Shown: positions 45,055 to 54,012 of the stretch, in pieces
How the letters are laid out: each line of letters starts with the position of its first letter
Position numbering within the stretch: the first letter of the stretch is position 1
Position numbers and translations under genes: made by a program
The notes under the pieces: generated by a model
The model's database searches: none
Seen by the model: only the letters and a program-made list of their open reading frames with translations
Told to the model about the DNA's origin: nothing
Assembly (NCBI GenBank): GCA_964503665.1
Contig: CAZDAR010000003.1
Span: 45,180 to 109,179 of the forward strand
DNA: 64,000 nt
Origin: 40-80 sp964503665
GTDB lineage: Bacteria > Bacteroidota > Bacteroidia > Flavobacteriales_D > Crocinitomicaceae
Reading direction: 5' to 3'

Positions 45055-46266
45055 TTATTCGATAGCGTCAGCACGTTTTTTGTACTCGATTGCTTTTTCG
45101 TTATTTCCTATTGCTCTATAAACTTTCACCATATTTAATAGTGTTTGTTTATCATTAGGACTTTCCGATAGATACTTCTCTAATGGTACAATTGCATTGT
45201 TTATCGCTTCTTTAGATTCAACATCCAATTTTTTATATTCAGGACTATTTGTATTTAAATCATCCATCTGCTTAGACAAAAATGCATACTTGTTAATATA
45301 TACAGCACCTAACTGATAGTGTGCGTCGTAGTAGTCTGGCTTAATTTCAACAGCTTTCTTTAAAGCTGCTTCTGCTTTGTCAAAATTATTTTGATTTAAA
45401 TTGATTGTACCAATATTATACAATAATCTATAGTTATTAGGATCTTGCGCTACTGCTTTATCTAAAAGTGTTTGAGCACTTTCCATGTCATTAATATTAA
45501 AATAGTAATTAACACCTGAAATTAGCACATCTTTATCGTTTGGATATTTCTTGATTGCTTCATCAATTAATATTTTAACTTCATCTAACTTCTCAGCATT
45601 CGTTAAATTAGTAATTGCATTCGCATAAGATTCTCCAGGTTTGTAACCAATTTCAGCTAGTTTTTTAAACCTATCTGCGGCCTCTTCATATTTCTCAGCT
45701 GCTTGGTATGAAATTCCTGCATTGTATAGTGAAGTACTATCAACTTTACCAACAACATCATTAAATTTATACGCTAATTCATAATACGAACCTGCTTCTA
45801 AATAGTGCTTTTCGTTATACATTTGAGAAGCACCCATATTAAATTGGAAAATATAAGTATTCACGTAATCCTCTACATCTTTTGCGAATTTCTTATCTTG
45901 ATGAGCTCTTTTTAAAGAAGCTAATCCGATTTCCAAGTTGTCCTCCAAGTGTTCCTTCAGATAAACTGTATCTGTAGCGTAAGCTAACATTGATCCGATG
46001 TATATTTTCCCTTTGTAAAATAACGTTTTAGCACTGTTCTCTGTACTTGGATTTGCAGCCGCTTTATCGATATACTCTTTTGCTTTTATATAACTATCTC
46101 GGCAATCTTCCATTCCTTTTGTGTCCTTTGCTTGCGCTGCTTGCATAAAGCACATTTCAAATGTACCATATTCTAATGCAGCCCCTGTTTCATTTACTTT
46201 TTGAGCAAATAAACCTCCTGAAACAAATAGGGTAGAAGCCAGTAAAAAATTTATTTTTGTCATCAT
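45055..46266 (-). CDS. TPR protein with signal peptide
   Basis: The 403-residue product has a signal peptide (about 1-21, ending LFAQ) and at least six tetratricopeptide-like units from about residue 60, such as LLYNIGTINLNQNNFDKAEAALKKAVEIKPDYYDAHYQLGAVYINK. It is probably periplasmic and mediates protein-protein contact. It starts 16 bases after gyrA and is likely on the gyrA message; no link to DNA supercoiling is evident. Confidence 0.75.
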   Translation of the reverse strand: MMTKINFLLASTLFVSGGLFAQKVNETGAALEYGTFEMCFMQAAQAKDTKGMEDCRDSYIKAKEYIDKAAANPSTENSAKTLFYKGKIYIGSMLAYATDTVYLKEHLEDNLEIGLASLKRAHQDKKFAKDVEDYVNTYIFQFNMGASQMYNEKHYLEAGSYYELAYKFNDVVGKVDSTSLYNAGISYQAAEKYEEAADRFKKLAEIGYKPGESYANAITNLTNAEKLDEVKILIDEAIKKYPNDKDVLISGVNYYFNINDMESAQTLLDKAVAQDPNNYRLLYNIGTINLNQNNFDKAEAALKKAVEIKPDYYDAHYQLGAVYINKYAFLSKQMDDLNTNSPEYKKLDVESKEAINNAIVPLEKYLSESPNDKQTLLNMVKVYRAIGNNEKAIEYKKRADAIE

Positions 46267-46282
46267 TTTATTGCTTTAAAAT

Positions 46283-48835
46283 TTATTCGTTATTATCGTC
46301 TTCAATTGTTGTGCCATTGTCTACATCACCATCTAAATCAACTTCACCATCAATAAGTTCATCATCTTCCTCTTCTGAACGAGGGATTCTAGCAATTGCA
46401 GCAATACCTTGATTGTTTTTTAAATTGATTAGTCGAACACCCTGTGCAGCACGTCCCATTACACGAATAGTATCCATGTGCATACGAATGGTGATTCCAT
46501 TTCTTGTGATAATCATCAAGTCATGATCGTCGGTTACACTCTTAATTCCTAAAAGAGGACCTGTTTTATCCGTGATGGAAATTGTTTTAACACCTTTTCC
46601 TCCACGCTTCGTGATACGGTAAACGGGTTCACCATCTTCAGGGTCATTTAAGAAAGAACGTTTTCCATAACCTTTCTCAGAAACGACAAGTACTGTTTCT
46701 GTATTTGGATCATTAATTACAATCATTCCAACTACTTCATTCTCCTTATTGTCTAAATTAACACCTTTCACACCTGAAGCGTTTCTTCCCATTGGTCTAA
46801 CTTGTGTTTCGTTAAATCGAATAGCACGACCTGCTTTCGTTGCAATAACAATTTCATCAGAACCTGTTGTTAATAATGCCTCTAACAATTCATCTTCTTC
46901 ACGAATTGTAATCGCATTGATACCATTTGTTCTAGGTCTAGAGTAAGCTTCTAAAGATGTCTTTTTAATGATACCTTGTTTCGTACACATAATGATGAAG
47001 TTATTCTCCACATATTCTTTGTCCGTTAAATCTTGAACTTTTACATATGCTTTAATTGAATCATCTTGTGAAATACTCAACAAGTTTTGAATAGCTCTAC
47101 CTTTAGCTGTTTTACTTCCTTCTGGAATCTCGAAGATACGCATCCAGAAACATTTTCCTTTTTCTGTGAATATCAACAAGTAGTTGTGATTAGTTGCCAC
47201 AAATAGATGCTCTAAGAAGTCTTTATCACGTGTTGTAGAACCTTTTGAACCCATTCCACCACGATTTTGTACTTTGTATTCGGCAGAACTTGTACGCTTA
47301 ATATAACCAGCATGAGAAATTGTAATTATTACTTCTTCGTCAGGAATTAAGTCTTCCATACGCATTTCGTTTGCGCTATACTCAATAACAGAACGTCTTT
47401 CGTCACCGTATTTTTCTTTCACATACAATAACTCTTCTTTGATGATATCCATTCGACGAGATTCGTTTGCAAGAATTTCTTTCAAGTCAGCTATCAATGC
47501 CATAATCTCAGCGTATTCAGTTCTTAGCTTATCTTGTTCAAGACCAGTTAATTGTCTCAATCGCATTTCAACAATTGCACGAGATTGAATATCAGATAAT
47601 GAAAAACGCGTCATTAAATTCTCTCTTGCTACATCTGGAGATTTCGCTGCACGGATAATTTTGATTACTTCATCGATATTATCAGAGGCAATCACTAAAC
47701 CTTCTAGTATGTGTGCTCTTTCTTCTGCTTTTCTTAAATCGAATTGTGTTCTTCTAATGATTACTTCATGACGAAACTCAATAAAATACTTAATCAAGTC
47801 TCTTAAGTTCAACATCTGTGGTCTTCCATCCACTAGTGCGATGTTATTTACAGAGAATGAAGTTTGTAGAGCAGTGTACTTATATAGTTTATTTAAAACA
47901 ACATTTGATATTGCATCTCGTTTTAATTCAAAGACGATACGCATACCCGTTCTGTCTGATTCGTCACGAATATCAGAAATACCCTCAATTTTCTTATCAT
48001 TCACCAATTCAGCAGCTCTTTTAATAAGCTCTGATTTGTTCACTTGAAAAGGAATTTCGGTAACGATTATTTGCTCTCTACCTTGATTTTCTTCAATTTC
48101 CGCTTTCGCGCGCATAACCACACGTCCACGACCAGTCATTAATGCTTCACGAACACCTTCATATCCATAAATAATACCAGCTGTTGGAAAATCGGGAGCT
48201 TTAACATATTCGATTAATTCTTCTACTGTAATATCATTGTTGTCAACATAAGCAATACAACCATCTACCACTTCTGATAGATTATGTGGCGCCATATTGG
48301 TAGCCATACCTACTGCAATTCCAGATGCTCCATTTATTAATAGATTAGGAATTTTAGAAGGCATTACCGTAGGTTCTTGTAAACTCTCGTCAAAATTAGG
48401 TTTGAAATCGACTGTTTCTTTCCCTAAATCATCCATGATATCTTCTGATATCTTCATTAAACGAGCTTCTGTGTAACGCATTGCTGCTGGGCTATCACCA
48501 TCGACAGAACCAAAGTTACCTTGGCCGTCTACTAGTGGGTATCTTAAAGACCATGGTTGCGCCATTCGAACCATTGTATCGTAAACGGAAGAGTCTCCAT
48601 GTGGGTGATATTTACCCAAAACTTCACCAACAATTCTTGCTGATTTCTTGTGTGACTTGTTTGAGTTCACTCCCAATTCTTCCATTCCGAAAAGAACACG
48701 TCTGTGAACTGGCTTAAATCCATCTCTTACATCTGGTAATGCACGAGAGACGATAACGGACATTGAATAATCAATGTACGAAGATTTCATTTCATCTTCG
48801 ATATTGATTCTTATAATTCTACCTCCTTCTGTCAT
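46283..48835 (-). CDS. gyrA: DNA gyrase subunit A
   Basis: The 850-residue protein has the full GyrA layout. The N-terminal breakage-reunion domain has the catalytic tyrosine at 121 (AAMRYTE), and the GKYHPHGDSSVYD loop has serine 82 and aspartate 86, which correspond to E. coli S83 and D87. The C-terminal domain is a beta-pinwheel with a GyrA box-like KRGGKG. It ends in an acidic tail of about 30 residues. It introduces negative supercoils with GyrB. The two positions most often mutated in quinolone resistance carry the usual susceptible-type residues. Confidence 0.95.
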   Translation of the reverse strand: MTEGGRIIRINIEDEMKSSYIDYSMSVIVSRALPDVRDGFKPVHRRVLFGMEELGVNSNKSHKKSARIVGEVLGKYHPHGDSSVYDTMVRMAQPWSLRYPLVDGQGNFGSVDGDSPAAMRYTEARLMKISEDIMDDLGKETVDFKPNFDESLQEPTVMPSKIPNLLINGASGIAVGMATNMAPHNLSEVVDGCIAYVDNNDITVEELIEYVKAPDFPTAGIIYGYEGVREALMTGRGRVVMRAKAEIEENQGREQIIVTEIPFQVNKSELIKRAAELVNDKKIEGISDIRDESDRTGMRIVFELKRDAISNVVLNKLYKYTALQTSFSVNNIALVDGRPQMLNLRDLIKYFIEFRHEVIIRRTQFDLRKAEERAHILEGLVIASDNIDEVIKIIRAAKSPDVARENLMTRFSLSDIQSRAIVEMRLRQLTGLEQDKLRTEYAEIMALIADLKEILANESRRMDIIKEELLYVKEKYGDERRSVIEYSANEMRMEDLIPDEEVIITISHAGYIKRTSSAEYKVQNRGGMGSKGSTTRDKDFLEHLFVATNHNYLLIFTEKGKCFWMRIFEIPEGSKTAKGRAIQNLLSISQDDSIKAYVKVQDLTDKEYVENNFIIMCTKQGIIKKTSLEAYSRPRTNGINAITIREEDELLEALLTTGSDEIVIATKAGRAIRFNETQVRPMGRNASGVKGVNLDNKENEVVGMIVINDPNTETVLVVSEKGYGKRSFLNDPEDGEPVYRITKRGGKGVKTISITDKTGPLLGIKSVTDDHDLMIITRNGITIRMHMDTIRVMGRAAQGVRLINLKNNQGIAAIARIPRSEEEDDELIDGEVDLDGDVDNGTTIEDDNNE

Positions 48836-48876
48836 AATGTCAGGTTTGTGCTATATGTTATTTATAAATAAGTTTC

Positions 48877-48884
48877 CAAAGATA
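48877..48884 (-). promoter_or_regulatory. gyrA -7 promoter box (TATCTTTG)
   Basis: This is a minus-strand match to TAnnTTTG, 41 bases before the gyrA start. No -33 element at the usual spacing is seen. Confidence 0.45.
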
Positions 48885-48995
48885 ATTAATATTTTGGTAT
48901 ATAACCCTATTGAACAATAGATGATAGTACGATTTATGAACAAAAATCTGTGAATAAATGTATTTTAATTAAAAGAAACTATTTTTAATTGGACT

Positions 48996-49003
48996 TATAT
49001 TTG
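48996..49003 (+). promoter_or_regulatory. clpC -7 promoter box (TATATTTG)
   Basis: This is a plus-strand match to TAnnTTTG, 46 bases before the clpC start, in the divergent gap with gyrA. No clear -33 element is seen. Confidence 0.45.
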
Positions 49004-49049
49004 TTATCATTGTTATCGTTAAGTTTTAAAACGGTAAAAAAATAAAGAA

Positions 49050-51584
49050 ATGGAAGCAAAATTTTCACAACGAGTTAAAGATGTCATGAGTTTTAGTAGG
49101 GAAGAAGCGCTCCGTTTAGGCAATGATTTCATAAGTGTCGAACACCTTTTACTTGGAATGATTAGAGAAGGTGAGGGGAAAGCTATAAATATCCTAAAAG
49201 GATTAGGAGCTGATTTTAAATTAATTCGTAGAGACCTTGAATTAGAATTATCTAAGAATACATCACCTAATATAAATACAAAAAATAACATTCCTTTAGT
49301 GAAACAAGCTGAACGAGTATTGAAATTCATGTATTTGGAAGCGAAGGTTTACCGCAGTTTCCAAATTGGAACAGAACACCTGTTGTTATCTATTCTAAAG
49401 ACAGATGATTGCTTTGCTTGTAAGATATTAAATAAATATGGAATTATGTACGATTATGTCGCTAAGAATATGGATGACTCTACCGAGAAATCTGATGAGA
49501 ATTTAATCCTGCCGAAAGCAGAGTTTCCTTCTTCGTCTGATGATGAAGGTGATGCTTTCGGGGCAGCTAAGAAACCAGTTGATCCAAAGTCAAAAACACC
49601 AATATTAGATAATTTCGGTCGCGACTTAACACGAATGGCTGAAAGTGGAAAATTGGATCCTATTGTTGGTCGTGAGAAGGAAATAGAGCGTGTGTGTCAG
49701 ATTTTATCTCGTAGAAAGAAGAATAATCCTATATTAATAGGTGAACCTGGAGTTGGTAAAAGTGCAATTGCTGAAGGATTAGCCTTGCGAATTGTTCAAC
49801 GTAAAGTATCGCGTATTCTTTTTGACAAACGAATCATTTCACTTGATTTAGCTTCTTTAGTTGCTGGAACAAAATATCGTGGTCAGTTTGAGGAGCGAAT
49901 GAAAGCTGTTATGCAGGAAATTGAGAAAAATCCAGATATAATTCTTTTCATTGACGAAATTCATACGATTGTAGGAGCAGGTGGAGCTAGCGGCTCATTA
50001 GATGCCTCCAATATGTTTAAGCCTGCATTAGCGCGTGGTGAAATGCAAGCAATTGGTGCAACGACTTTGGATGAATATAGGCAGTATATAGAAAAAGATG
50101 GTGCTTTAGAACGTCGTTTTCAAAAAGTATTGGTAGAACCTACAAGTGTAGAGGAAACAATACAAATTTTAAATAACATTAAAGATAAGTACGAAACACA
50201 TCACATGGTGAATTATACACCAGAGGCGATTGAAGCGTGTGTTAAATTAACCGAGCGTTATATCACCGATAGACATTTACCCGATAAAGCGATCGATGCC
50301 TTAGACGAAGTAGGTTCACGTGTTCATATTTCTAATATTAAAGTGCCGAAAATAATTATCGAATTAGAAAAAGAACTAGAAGAGGCAATTGATAAAAAGA
50401 ATGAAGTAATTAAGAAGCAGCAATATGAAGAAGCCGCTAAACTTCGTGATGTTCAACGTCAATTAGAAGAAAAACTCGAAACAGAGAAGAATAAGTGGGA
50501 AGAAGAGAGTAAAAACCAACGAATTACGGTAACCGAAGACAGTGTTGCTGAAGTGGTTTCCATGATGACAGGTGTTCCTGTTACCAAGATTGCACAGAAA
50601 GAAAGCAAACGCTTAGTAAAAATGGCGGATGAACTTCGAGGAAAGGTTGTTGGTCAAGATGAAGCAGTTGAAAAAGTAGTGAAAGCCATTCAACGAAATA
50701 GGGCAGGACTGAAAGATCCTAATAAACCGATTGGTTCGTTTGTTTTCCTAGGACCTACAGGAGTTGGTAAGACACAATTAGCGAAAGTATTAGCGAAATA
50801 TCTTTTTGATTCAGAAGATTCATTGATTAGAATTGATATGTCTGAATATATGGAGAAATTCTCTATCTCTCGTTTAGTCGGAGCGCCTCCAGGATACGTT
50901 GGATATGAGGAAGGTGGACAATTGACAGAGAAAGTAAGAAGAAAACCATATTCAATCATTCTTCTAGATGAGATTGAAAAAGCGCATCCAGATGTCTTTA
51001 ATCTCTTACTACAAGTATTAGACGATGGACAATTAACAGATGGTTTGGGTAGAAAAGTGGACTTCAAAAACACAATTCTTATCATGACTTCAAATATCGG
51101 TGCTAGACAATTAGCTGATTTTGGTTCTGGTGTAGGATTTGGAACAAAATCGAAAGAAGAGCAACGGGATGAAAATGCGAAGTCTGTGATTCAAAACGCT
51201 TTGAGAAAGGCTTTTTCACCAGAATTCTTAAATCGTATTGATGATATGATTATTTTCAAATCTCTAAGTCGTGATAGTATCCATAAAATTATCGATATTG
51301 AATTAGAGAAATTATACGGAAGATTACACGGTCTCGGCTACGATATCAAATTAACGAAGAAAGCAAAAGATTTCATTGTTGACAAAGGATACGATGAACG
51401 TTTTGGTGCAAGACCTTTAAAAAGATCGATTCAGAAATATATCGAAGATCCATTGGCGGAAGAAATCATTAAAGAGAATCTTCACGACGGTAATAAGATA
51501 ATAATGGATGTTAATAAAGAGTCTACAGAATTGACGATTCAAATTACAGATGACAATAAGTTAAAAGAAGGAGCTAAGAAATAA
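49050..51584 (+). CDS. clpC: ATP-dependent Clp protease ATPase ClpC
   Basis: The 844-residue protein has the Clp N-domain repeats (SVEHLLLGMIREGEG and GTEHLLLSILK), AAA module 1 (GEPGVGKS near 231), a coiled UVR-type region (EEAAKLRDVQRQLEEK) and AAA module 2 (GPTGVGKT near 569). A GVGFG segment near the ClpP-facing loop fits the ClpP-docking motif. It unfolds proteins and feeds them to ClpP; clpP is not in the window. A hairpin terminator follows the stop. Confidence 0.94.
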   Translation: MEAKFSQRVKDVMSFSREEALRLGNDFISVEHLLLGMIREGEGKAINILKGLGADFKLIRRDLELELSKNTSPNINTKNNIPLVKQAERVLKFMYLEAKVYRSFQIGTEHLLLSILKTDDCFACKILNKYGIMYDYVAKNMDDSTEKSDENLILPKAEFPSSSDDEGDAFGAAKKPVDPKSKTPILDNFGRDLTRMAESGKLDPIVGREKEIERVCQILSRRKKNNPILIGEPGVGKSAIAEGLALRIVQRKVSRILFDKRIISLDLASLVAGTKYRGQFEERMKAVMQEIEKNPDIILFIDEIHTIVGAGGASGSLDASNMFKPALARGEMQAIGATTLDEYRQYIEKDGALERRFQKVLVEPTSVEETIQILNNIKDKYETHHMVNYTPEAIEACVKLTERYITDRHLPDKAIDALDEVGSRVHISNIKVPKIIIELEKELEEAIDKKNEVIKKQQYEEAAKLRDVQRQLEEKLETEKNKWEEESKNQRITVTEDSVAEVVSMMTGVPVTKIAQKESKRLVKMADELRGKVVGQDEAVEKVVKAIQRNRAGLKDPNKPIGSFVFLGPTGVGKTQLAKVLAKYLFDSEDSLIRIDMSEYMEKFSISRLVGAPPGYVGYEEGGQLTEKVRRKPYSIILLDEIEKAHPDVFNLLLQVLDDGQLTDGLGRKVDFKNTILIMTSNIGARQLADFGSGVGFGTKSKEEQRDENAKSVIQNALRKAFSPEFLNRIDDMIIFKSLSRDSIHKIIDIELEKLYGRLHGLGYDIKLTKKAKDFIVDKGYDERFGARPLKRSIQKYIEDPLAEEIIKENLHDGNKIIMDVNKESTELTIQITDDNKLKEGAKK

Positions 51585-51588
51585 ATAT

Positions 51589-51619
51589 AAATAGCGGAAT
51601 CATTTGAACTCCGCTATTT
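51589..51619 (+). terminator. clpC terminator
   Basis: AAATAGCGGA (51589-51598) and its exact complement (51610-51619) flank an 11-base loop; a T/A-rich tail follows. It lies directly after the clpC stop. Confidence 0.65.
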
Positions 51620-51723
51620 ATTTATCTAAACATTCTATTTAACATAATATAAATTATAGGACAAAACGATTATATCGTATTAAACTCATAAGCTATAGTT
51701 GAATTAGTTTCATTCAATTTCAG

Positions 51724-51731
51724 TATTTTTG
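51724..51731 (+). promoter_or_regulatory. LysR gene -7 box (TATTTTTG)
   Basis: This TAnnTTTG match has a TTG 22 bases upstream. It covers the TTG codon at 51729 that would otherwise be the earliest start, so the ATG at 51750 is preferred. Confidence 0.5.
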
Positions 51732-51749
51732 ATAAAAAGAATCACCTCC

Positions 51750-52637
51750 ATGGATTATAGAGATACTGTTTTTTTAGCTGTGGCAGAGAATTTGAGTTTT
51801 TCTAAAGCTGCCAATGAGTTGTTTATCAGTCAACCTGCAGTAACGAAGCACATCAAAGAATTAGAGAGTAAATTGAATAGTACGCTTTTTGAACGGAAAG
51901 GAAATAAAATATATCTGACAAAAGCCGGTGAAATTACTTATAGTTATTTAAAAAAAGTGTTGTATCAATATGAAGAGTTATATTTTGAATTAGGACGATT
52001 AAACAATGCGTTCAAAGGAACATTAAGAGTTGGTGCTAGTTCAACGATATCACAGTATTTATTGCCAAAAGTAATTGCAGATTTTCATAAGCGTTATCCA
52101 GAAATTGAATTGTATGTATACAACGGCAATTCACTTGAAATGGAGCAAAAATTAGTCAATACAGAGATTGAAGTTGCATTAGTGGAGAATGATTCATCTC
52201 ATTCAAATATCACTTACCGTGATTTATTTGATGATGAGATTGTTGCTGTAACAGGAAGCCTGAGTATTTATGGTAAGTTAAATAGCATTTCTCTACTCGA
52301 TTTGCAACAAATTCCGATTGTTCTACGTGAAAAAGGATCTGGAACGCTTGAAGTAATTCAAAAACAATTACTTAAGAATAATATTAAAGTTGATAATCTA
52401 AATGTGTTAGTACATTTAGGAAGTACCGAGTCAATTAAGAACTTCTTGACGAGTTTTGATGGTATCGCGCTTTTATCGAGGCAATCAATTGAAAAAGAAT
52501 TACAATTAAAACAAGTAATAGAGCTTCCTTTAAAGGGAATTTCTTTTAATCGTAAGTTTAGAATTGCACTTAGACAAGGTCAAGAAACCTTATCATCTAA
52601 ATTATTCACCGAATTTCTCTATAAGTATAACTTTTAA
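51750..52637 (+). CDS. LysR-family transcriptional regulator
   Basis: The N-terminal winged helix reads AENLSFSKAANELFISQPAVTKHIKELE, a textbook LysR DNA-binding domain; the inducer-binding domain starts near residue 85 (FKGTLRVGASSTISQYLLPKVI). I use the ATG at 51750 (295 residues), because a TTG at 51729 lies within the promoter. The adjacent YeiH-type transporter gene downstream on the same strand is the probable target, as in the E. coli YeiE-YeiH pair. The co-inducer is unknown. Confidence 0.87.
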   Translation: MDYRDTVFLAVAENLSFSKAANELFISQPAVTKHIKELESKLNSTLFERKGNKIYLTKAGEITYSYLKKVLYQYEELYFELGRLNNAFKGTLRVGASSTISQYLLPKVIADFHKRYPEIELYVYNGNSLEMEQKLVNTEIEVALVENDSSHSNITYRDLFDDEIVAVTGSLSIYGKLNSISLLDLQQIPIVLREKGSGTLEVIQKQLLKNNIKVDNLNVLVHLGSTESIKNFLTSFDGIALLSRQSIEKELQLKQVIELPLKGISFNRKFRIALRQGQETLSSKLFTEFLYKYNF

Positions 52638-52660
52638 TTATTGAATATAAGTATTTAGCA

Positions 52661-52692
52661 TTTGTTTTGGTTATTCTAAACCGCTAATTTTG
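52661..52692 (+). promoter_or_regulatory. Promoter of the YeiH-type gene, TTTG-N20-TAATTTTG
   Basis: TTTG (52661-52664) and TAATTTTG (52685-52692) are 20 bases apart and 25 bases before the ATG. The regulator gene ends just upstream, so the transporter has its own promoter. Confidence 0.68.
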
Positions 52693-52716
52693 TGCTACAC
52701 TTAAATAGGTGAAAGC

Positions 52717-53646
52717 ATGAAATTAAGTCTGAGTCAAACACAAACAAACATCATTTACGGAGTCGTTATTGTACTCTGTTTTCTACCTTTTATTTCACCA
52801 GCAATTGCGCTCATAATTGGATTAGCATTATCTGCATTTAGAATAAAGAATGTAAACATAACGAAACATACCTCTTTTGCTTTGCAAGCATCCATTGTGT
52901 TAATGGGATTTGGCATGAATATGACTCAGGTTATCAGTGCTTCCAAAACAGGTTTTATACATACAGCGATTTCTGTTGTTTTAGTAATGGGTTTAGGTTT
53001 TCTATTGGCAAAATTAATGAAGATAGAATCGAAAATGGGAACACTCATTTCAGCAGGAACGGCTATTTGTGGTGGTAGTGCGATTGCTGCTGTTGCTTCT
53101 GTGCTGAATCCAAAGAGTTATCAAATATCGTTCTCGTTGATGGTTGTTTTTGTGTTGAATGCTGTTGCACTTATCATTTTCCCAATGATTGGGCATTATT
53201 TTAACATGAGTCAGGAAATGTTTGGAAATTGGGCTGCGATTGCTATTCATGATACCAGTTCTGTTGTGGGTGCTGGTGCGACTTACGGACCAAAGGCGTT
53301 AGAGGTAGCTACCACTATTAAACTCATTCGTGCGCTGTGGATTATTCCTTTAACGATTAGTATTGCTTTACTTCAAAAAAACAAATCAGGTAACAAAATT
53401 AAAATTCCATGGTTCATAGGTTTATTTATTCTCAGTATTATCATTGCTTACCTACTTCCAAGTGGACAACCCGTTTTTGATCAACTGAATTGGTTGGGTA
53501 AAAAAGGAATGGTGGTCGCTATTTTCTTGATTGGCGCAAATATTTCCTTATCTGAAGTGAGTAATGCAGGCTTAAAAAGCTTTATCTACGGCATTCTACT
53601 TTGGCTATTTATCGGAATAGGCTCTTTTCTTCTATTGACAATGTGA
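52717..53646 (+). CDS. YeiH-family putative exporter
   Basis: The 309-residue integral membrane protein has about nine to ten helices. The segments ALQASIVLMGFGMNM, AGTAICGGSAIAAVASVL and WAAIAIHDTSSVVGAGA are the family signature (UPF0324, Cons_hypoth698). YeiH proteins are thought to export sulfite/sulfate-like or sulfonate anions, but evidence is limited. The LysR gene lies just upstream. The 3' end faces the small lipoprotein gene across a bidirectional terminator. Confidence 0.83.
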   Translation: MKLSLSQTQTNIIYGVVIVLCFLPFISPAIALIIGLALSAFRIKNVNITKHTSFALQASIVLMGFGMNMTQVISASKTGFIHTAISVVLVMGLGFLLAKLMKIESKMGTLISAGTAICGGSAIAAVASVLNPKSYQISFSLMVVFVLNAVALIIFPMIGHYFNMSQEMFGNWAAIAIHDTSSVVGAGATYGPKALEVATTIKLIRALWIIPLTISIALLQKNKSGNKIKIPWFIGLFILSIIIAYLLPSGQPVFDQLNWLGKKGMVVAIFLIGANISLSEVSNAGLKSFIYGILLWLFIGIGSFLLLTM

Positions 53647-53697
53647 TCATTCGAATCTAAAAAAAGTACTTCCCTCCTATTATATTTCCAAGAATAA

Positions 53698-53729
53698 AAA
53701 AGGCTCTCAATACTGATTAAGAGCCTTTT
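53698..53729. terminator. Bidirectional terminator
   Basis: AAAAGGCTCT (53698-53707) and its exact complement (53720-53729) enclose 12 bases. It serves the YeiH-type gene on one strand and the lipoprotein gene on the other. Confidence 0.78.
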
Positions 53730-53750
53730 GACTTATTTTAATTAATGTTA

Positions 53751-53996
53751 TTAATCATATAGTCCACACTCGTAGCTATTCACTTTTTCGGTCTGTACTT
53801 CAGCATCATCCTTTCCAATCTCATTACAAGCACTACTTGCATCTGCTATTTGTTTTCCTTTAACAACGTTAGAAGATTCTAAATTCCCACCATTTTCAAA
53901 GTAGATGGTGCATTTGCAATTATAATCTTTTTTACAAGAAGTAAGTGCTAGCGTAGATGCGATTATGAATCCTAATACAAAAATTGACTTTTTCAT
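53751..53996 (-). CDS. Small lipoprotein, cysteine-rich
   Basis: The 81-residue protein has a lipoprotein signal ending in the lipobox LTSC (cysteine at residue 21). Besides it, four cysteines follow at residues 27, 29, 58 and 77, probably forming two disulfides in the periplasm. There is no further known motif. It follows acnA by 16 bases and is likely co-transcribed. The function is unknown; I see no reason to tie it to the citric-acid cycle. Confidence 0.6.
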   Translation of the reverse strand: MKKSIFVLGFIIASTLALTSCKKDYNCKCTIYFENGGNLESSNVVKGKQIADASSACNEIGKDDAEVQTEKVNSYECGLYD

Positions 53997-54012
53997 TTTT
54001 CAAAAATATTAA

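Noticed and set aside
51729..51749. TTG start at 51729 for the LysR regulator
   Set aside because: The codon lies inside the TATTTTTG promoter box, and LysR homology starts at the ATG at 51750.
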